A DNA stretch of 64,000 nt from positions 37,397,766 through 37,461,765 of the forward strand of contig OZ023267.1 of assembly GCA_964006375.1 (NCBI GenBank), written 5' to 3'. The notes below the pieces were generated by a model. That model made no database searches, had not been told where the DNA came from, and was given only the letters and a program-made list of their open reading frames with translations. Source of the stretch: Tillus elongatus. Its lineage: Eukaryota > Arthropoda > Insecta > Coleoptera > Cleridae. The position numbers were made by a program, and so were the translations under genes. Within the stretch, counting starts at the first letter, position 1. Each line of letters starts with the position of its first letter. Positions 58,748 through 64,000 of this stretch are shown one piece after another.

Positions 58748-58891
58748 ATACCTTTTTTGCGGTATGATGTTGAAAAGGTACTGGTCGAAGTTTCCTTATG
58801 TCTTCTTTCAGCTATGATATAAGTGGTAGAACATCATGAGCTTGTGTGCTGTTGAAAAAGTCGGTGGAAAGTTTGATTGATTCTCCGTAGA

Positions 58892-59980
58892 CTATTTCAG
58901 CCGGTGTTGAGCGACAATTGGCAATTTAGCGACCCAGTTTTCGTCCATATGAGTTTTCAAGGCCTGTTTCAGAACTCTATGCCATCTCTCGATTACACCA
59001 TTTGCTGCTGGGTGGTAAGCTGTGGTCTTGATGTGGTCTGCACCTAGTGTTTTAGTGAGGTGTGTGAAAAGGTGGCAGTCGACTTGTTTACCTCTGTCTG
59101 TGGTGATGTATTGCGGAACACCGAAACGAGAGATCCAGCATGATAAAATAGTGTTCGCTACTGTTTCTGCTGTAATATCTGACAATGGAATTGCTTGGGG
59201 CAATCGAGAAAATCTGTCTATTATTGTTAACAGATAGCGTTGACCTTGTGATGGTCTCACAATGTCAACATTTATATGCGAGAATCTTCTCGTGGCTGGG
59301 GTGTATTGTCCAATGGCACTGGAAGTGTGTCTCCATATCTTGACTTTCTGGCAGGGAATGCAAGTTTTAGACCAAAGAGATCCATCGCGTTTCAATTTGG
59401 GCCAACAAAATCTATCCTGGACCAGATCGACTGAAGCTGATATGCCTGGGTGAGATAAATTGTGGATAGAATCGAAAATCTTTCGGCGAAATTTGAGCGG
59501 AATGAATGGGCGAAGTTTCTTTGAAGAAAAATCGCAAATAAGATTCAATCCGTTGTCAAGAGGCATGCTTTGAAATTTGTATGAGGAATATTTAGACTGC
59601 AGAAGGTGTTTGAGTTCCTCACAAGATGACTGAGCTTGCGCAATTTCTTGGAGTGACACAGTGGAAGAAAGTGAAATTGTTTCAATGCGAGAACAATAGT
59701 CTGCGGGAATGTTTGTAGGACCTGGTATGTAGCGAATGTCTGTGGTAAATTGACCTAGGAAGTCTAAATGTCGTAGTTGCCTTGGAATTGCTTTATCGAC
59801 GCGTTGTTCAAAAGCGTATGTCAAAGGTTTGTGGTCCGTATAAATGGTGAAATGGCGACCTTCTAGGGTATATCTAAAGTATTTAACTGCCTGATAAGCA
59901 GCTAGAAGTTCGCGATCGTAGGTGCTGTAAGATTTTTGGGCTGAAGTAAGCTTTTTAGAGTAGAAACCAAGGGGTTCTAG
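58892..59980 (-). pseudogene. RNase H end and integrase of the gypsy-type element
   Basis: Minus strand from about 59980: [20 protein letters not shown] and [19 protein letters not shown] (RNase H), [17 protein letters not shown], then integrase with an HNLSHPG zinc region, CQKVKIWRH, a VDIVRP first Asp, TTDRGKQ second Asp and NGVIERWHR Glu. The frame is open from RNase H through the integrase core and breaks after KLPIVAQH. Reverse transcriptase motifs are missing upstream, where the text passes almost directly to the primer-binding region. Confidence 0.87.
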
Positions 59981-60005
59981 TGTTTAATCACGTCGGGGTC
60001 ACCAA

Positions 60006-60346
60006 TATGGATGCTAATTGCACTTGTTGATATTAAATCCATACGTAAACATTTAATATACTTTATTATTTCACTAACTGAATAAACTATATGATACATT
60101 TAACTATAAAACAATTACAACAGTACATGAGTACATAACAGATAACTCACCGAGCGTGGAGAGACGTGTGATCACTGTGTCGGTTGGTAGCGAGGAGAGA
60201 GAGAGATCGCCTGGTGTATCTTATATGCCGTAGTTCCTGACAGCTGGCTGTCATATAACGTAACGCAACGTTTAGCTGTCAAGAGTATCTATGCAGAAAC
60301 ATAGAGTAGTGTTGACGGAAACACTGCGGTCGGAACCACCGCCACA
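60006..60346 (-). repeat. 5' LTR of the gypsy-type element
   Basis: Nearly identical to the other LTR. On the minus strand it is followed by TTGGTGACCCCGACGTGATT (59986-60005), which has the position and TGG start of a primer-binding site. The tRNA cannot be named from here. Confidence 0.87.
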
Positions 60347-60446
60347 GATACTAAGTGAGTGGTGGACGTGCCACTCACTTAGTATTTTAAAGCTGGCTAT
60401 ACTATAGCCGTGTTACTTTTGGTGCATTTTTGCTACAATTAGTATG

Positions 60447-60487
60447 CCGTACTGAAGAGCTCTAATGAGAGCGAAACCGGTCTACGG
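60447..60487 (+). ncRNA. Hammerhead ribozyme motif, complete, with compensated helix I
   Basis: CCGTA (helix I), CTGAAGA, helix II GCTCT/AGAGC with loop AATG, GAAA, helix III CC/GG, UC cleavage site, TACGG closing helix I. An outer ACAATTAG/CTAATTGT pairing lengthens helix I. The related motif at 62598 has CTGTA/TACAG, so one pair changed on both strands together. The very short helix III is like that of retrozyme and Penelope hammerheads. Confidence 0.85.
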
Positions 60488-61438
60488 TTCTAATTGTTGC
60501 GAGAATGCATCTAGTCTTACATATTTTATAGATCTTGGCCGATATTCAACGGTTGTGGATACGAGACATTATTGAACTGTAGTTAAGCAGTGTTAATATA
60601 ACGTAGTATTGGTATAGTAATTTAGGTGAAATAAGACAGGATATTAGAAATAACAAATACAATTAAAAATATTAGTAAGGATAATAATAGCAAAATGCAT
60701 CATTCGTAATTGCTAGGACGAATTCACAAAAAGTCGGTTGCTAATATGTATGAGTTACATTTACTCTTTATATCAGTATTGAGGACTGCCTGACCTAAAT
60801 GTAGTTATAAGAAAGCATAAACTAAATTAATAAAAAGCAGTGTGATTATATTGTGTAAATAAATAAATAAATAAATAAATGTATTGTCTTTAAGAAAAAG
60901 AATAAAACCTTACCGCTAGTCTTAATATTTAACTCTGCTTGTTAAACGATCTGCAGACATACAAATAATGTATTGTGGAATTGGATTAGCCAAAGTCAAA
61001 CACAGTTTTATTAACAAATATATATTTTTTAAAATATTTAACGTATCAATAGTATGTACATGTCTCATATTTTGGATATTAATATTTTACTAGCACCTAT
61101 ACAGTGTTGTATTTAACCTAGTGTTATCTATTTGTTTATGAGGTTTGATACTACCTATTTACATATATTACAGTTTTTGCTATTGACCTTTAGACAGGAT
61201 ACTGTTTTGGCCAAAGTAAAACGTAGTCTTTTCCCATCGTATTTAGTTCCTCAAAGTGAGCTTATAAACATTTACTTAGTCAATGGTAGAATATGCTAAC
61301 GTTTCATAAATAATAGATGGCTCTGACCATAAACTGCCAAATTTTCATATATCTAACCTCATAAAAAATTCCGACTTGGAGATAGTTTAATTTTGTCACC
61401 TTTTGTTATCCAAACGTAAACACTTGTAATGTTAAACA
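60488..61438. other. Upstream region of the TTC5-like gene
   Basis: AT-rich, with AATAAATAAATAAATAAATG at about 60856-60880. No clear promoter motif. An in-frame TAA at 61433-61435 closes the reading frame before the start codon. Confidence 0.45.
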
Positions 61439-61516
61439 ATGAATCAAACTGAACAAGATCTACTTAGTAATAAAAAAAGCCTCAACTCGAAAGAGGATGT
61501 AATAAATTATTTAACT
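61439..61516 (+). CDS. TTC5-like exon 1
   Basis: 26 codons beginning MNQTEQDLLSNKKSLNSK, donor ACT|gtgagt. Low-complexity polar start, as usual for the family. Confidence 0.75.
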
Positions 61517-62318
61517 GTGAGTATTTTTATTTTATTTTAATTATATAAATAAGTGTCAAGCAAATATATTGTAAGCTCCCACACTTCTGTAAATTCCTCA
61601 ACATGAATTCCTTTTATGGATATTCTGGTGAACCGATGATTATAAATTATTGTTTTTTCAGGAAAAAGTGCAGTCAATATATCATTATAGAGACCATTAT
61701 TTTGAAAATCATAAAATAGAGGATGCAATACATAGAAAAAATGATGTAGAAAAATTAATGAATGAAGTTCTTGGGATTTTTAAAGAACATGAACCCGAAA
61801 TTCCCGCAGAATGCAAAGCTAGGTACAGTTACCTGAAAGGTAGGTTATTGAATGTAGCACCAGAATACAATAAGGAAGCTGAAGAATTATTATCAAGGGC
61901 AATAAAATTGGATCCAAAGCTTTTAGAAGCTTGGAATGAATTGGGTGAATGTTACTGGAAAAATGATGAAGTGAAAAAATCAATGAACTGCTTTGAAGGT
62001 GCCTTAAAAGAAGTAAACAATAAGAGTGTTGTTTTTTTTAAACATATAATCTTATCAGGGTCTTTTCTTTTACAGCGCAAAAACAAAATATCATTGAGAA
62101 ATCTATCAATGTTACTGAGACAAGAAAAATGTAAAAACAGAGAAGAAAGAGTAAATAACATAAAAAAAGGTTTAGACTATGCCAAACAAGCTGTTGAATT
62201 AGATCCCCAGGATGGATTGTCATGGGGTGTTTTAGGAAATGCCCATCTCTCTTCTTTCTTTGGTATTCAGCAAGACCCAAAGACATTGAAACAGTGTCTT
62301 AAGGCATATTTACAAGCT
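61439..62318 (+). CDS. TTC5/Strap-like tetratricopeptide protein, 5' exons (partial)
   Basis: Exons 61439-61516, 61662-62012 and 62076-62318 join in phase 0 to 224 residues; the gene continues past 64000. In vertebrates TTC5 is a cofactor of p300/p53 and JMY and acts in tubulin autoregulation by binding the nascent tubulin chain. The match is in the N-terminal helices (YRDHYFENHKIEDA), the repeat AEELLSRAIKLDPKLLEAWN (residues 99-118) with LGECYWKNDEVKKS, the block NKISLRNLSMLLRQ (146-159) and AKQAVELDPQDGLSWGVLGN (179-198). A 63-nt intron (62013-62075) has no in-frame stop, but the known family spacing between GAL and NKISL fits only if it is removed. Start chosen at the first ATG after an in-frame stop. 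Confidence 0.9.
61662..62012 (+). CDS. TTC5-like exon 2
   Basis: 117 codons, residues 27-143; acceptor ttgttttttcag, donor GAA|gtaaac. Contains the N-terminal helical region and the first recognisable tetratricopeptide repeat (residues about 97-140). Confidence 0.88.
62076..62318 (+). CDS. TTC5-like exon 3
   Basis: 81 codons, residues 144-224; acceptor tcttttcttttacag, donor GCT|gtaagt. Contains NKISLRNLSMLLRQ and the next tetratricopeptide repeat. The following intron holds ribozyme repeats and a hAT element and is not closed in the window. Confidence 0.88.
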
Positions 62319-62597
62319 GTAAGTGTCATTGAGTGGGTGTAACTTTTTTATTTATAATTAAAAAGTGATTTGATTGATCAGTCTACTGATCCTGGGTATT
62401 ATCTACATATACTTAATATGCATAACTTACTTTTTAAATTAAATGTTTGTTCTATGTTTGACAAAATTATTATCCTATAACTAAGGCTTATCTTTTCAAG
62501 GTCAGTTGGCTAGGGCTTTAGTGAATTTTTATTTAAAAAAAATCACTAATAAAGCCAGCCTTCCTTTTATATGTATATTTTCGCTACAATTAGTATC

Positions 62598-62638
62598 CTG
62601 TACTGACGAGCTCTAATTAGAGCGAAACCGGTCTACAG
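62598..62638 (+). ncRNA. Hammerhead ribozyme motif, complete
   Basis: CTGTA (helix I), CTGACGA, helix II GCTCT/AGAGC with loop AATT, GAAA, helix III CC/GG, UC cleavage site, TACAG. All conserved core bases are present and every stem pairs; an outer CAATTA/TAATTG pairing extends helix I. It lies in the intron after TTC5-like exon 3, in sense orientation. Confidence 0.85.
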
Positions 62639-62917
62639 TTTTAATTGGGGTGCGAATGAATCTAGCCTTACATACTTTGTCCCTATATTAGGGTAGAAAT
62701 GGGCCAGGGCTGACAATTTACTAAATTGTTACTTGGTTGTATACATTCTCTATTTTTTAACACTTTGTGTTATTTGGAGCTGGCGTGACAACATACTACT
62801 TGGTTCCGCAACTAGGTGGTGGCACATTGCTTCTTGTCTTACCACTCACTTAGTGTTGGAAGGCTGGCTACCATAGCCGTATTACTTTATAGGTGCGTTT
62901 TCGCTACAATTAGTATG

Positions 62918-62958
62918 CTGTACTGACCAGCTCTAATTAGAGCGAAACCGGTCAATGG
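62918..62958 (+). ncRNA. Hammerhead motif, second of the tandem pair, core mutated
   Basis: Same layout as 62598-62638, but the core box reads CTGACCA (the conserved G8 is C) and helix I CTGTA no longer pairs with AATGG. Helix II, GAAA and CC/GG-UC are intact. Probably inactive. Confidence 0.75.
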
Positions 62959-62991
62959 TTATAATTGTGGTGAGAATGCATCTAGCCTTAC

Positions 62992-64000
<1,009 letters not shown>

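Larger units (their letters stand above)
57992..60346 (-). mobile_element. Internally deleted Ty3/gypsy LTR retrotransposon
   Basis: Two direct LTRs (57992-58333 and 60006-60346), each about 341 bp and bounded TG...CA, flank a 1.7-kb interior on the minus strand. The matching flanks GATACTA occur at 57985-57991 and 60347-60353, so at least 5 bp are the target duplication. Gag, protease and most of the reverse transcriptase are gone. The LTRs are nearly identical, so the insertion is fairly recent. Confidence 0.9.
62545..62990 (+). mobile_element. Retrozyme-like tandem repeat with two hammerhead motifs
   Basis: The text cgctacaattagtat, hammerhead, then ttacatactttg and onward is repeated so that the motifs start 320 bp apart in direct orientation (62598 and 62918). 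A third, single unit is at 60360-60520, sharing CACTCACTTAGT and GGCTGGCTA texts. Tandem repeats of a few hundred bp, each with a type I hammerhead, are the known layout of animal retrozymes, non-autonomous elements that give small circular RNAs. Transcription here is not shown. Confidence 0.75.

Noticed and set aside
62076..62342. TTC5-like frame reading on past 62318 to a stop at 62342
   Set aside because: GCT|gtaagt at 62318 is a strong donor and the family continues beyond this point, so the extra residues are intronic.

Overview
This is AT-rich genomic DNA from an insect. Host genes are small islands in a dense, nested field of transposable elements. The evidence for an insect is an odorant receptor of the 7tm_6 family and the mix of elements: I/R1-type LINEs with RNase H, long-TIR mariner relatives, BEL/Pao, Ty3/gypsy, hAT and Penelope-like elements. 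The order cannot be fixed from sequence alone; a beetle is a reasonable but unproven guess.

Two host genes are well supported. (1) An odorant receptor on the + strand has six exons (1494-1694, 3982-4508, 12093-12192, 21238-21345, 28955-29110, 34206-34286) that join in frame into 390 residues spread over 32.8 kb; the last three introns are phase 0. (2) The 5' part of a TTC5/Strap-like tetratricopeptide gene has exons at 61439-61516, 61662-62012 and 62076-62318 and runs off the right edge. A broken THAP zinc-finger exon pair lies at 56223-56510.

Region by region. 1-34 kb: the receptor, whose introns hold mariner-type transposase relics, a 5'-truncated LINE in intron 1 and a 99% similar one in intron 5, a BEL/Pao fragment, an I-type LINE, a hAT element with a perfect 8-bp duplication, a tRNA-headed SINE, a Penelope-like fragment and a nearly intact mariner-type element with about 440-bp inverted repeats. 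34-57 kb: repeats with a second hAT copy, a dead mariner-type element, a Tc1 relic and Penelope-like remains. 58-60.3 kb: a deleted Ty3/gypsy element with both LTRs. 60.3-64 kb: ribozyme-bearing repeats around TTC5 and a third hAT copy.

The most striking signal is a scattered set of hammerhead self-cleaving ribozyme motifs. Four or five have a complete core: 36315-36354 (minus), 50295-50337, 55177-55217, 60447-60487 and 62598-62638. Several decayed or inverted copies accompany them. One lies about 320 bp downstream of a Penelope-type GIY-YIG fragment. Two lie 320 bp apart in direct orientation, the layout of an animal retrozyme. Two related copies differ by a compensatory base-pair change in helix I.

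A second theme is 24 long (TA)n tracts. About half sit at the same position inside one repeat family whose end carries a small hairpin (ACGCA, CTTGC loop, TGCGT). Coordinates of decayed repeats are approximate.
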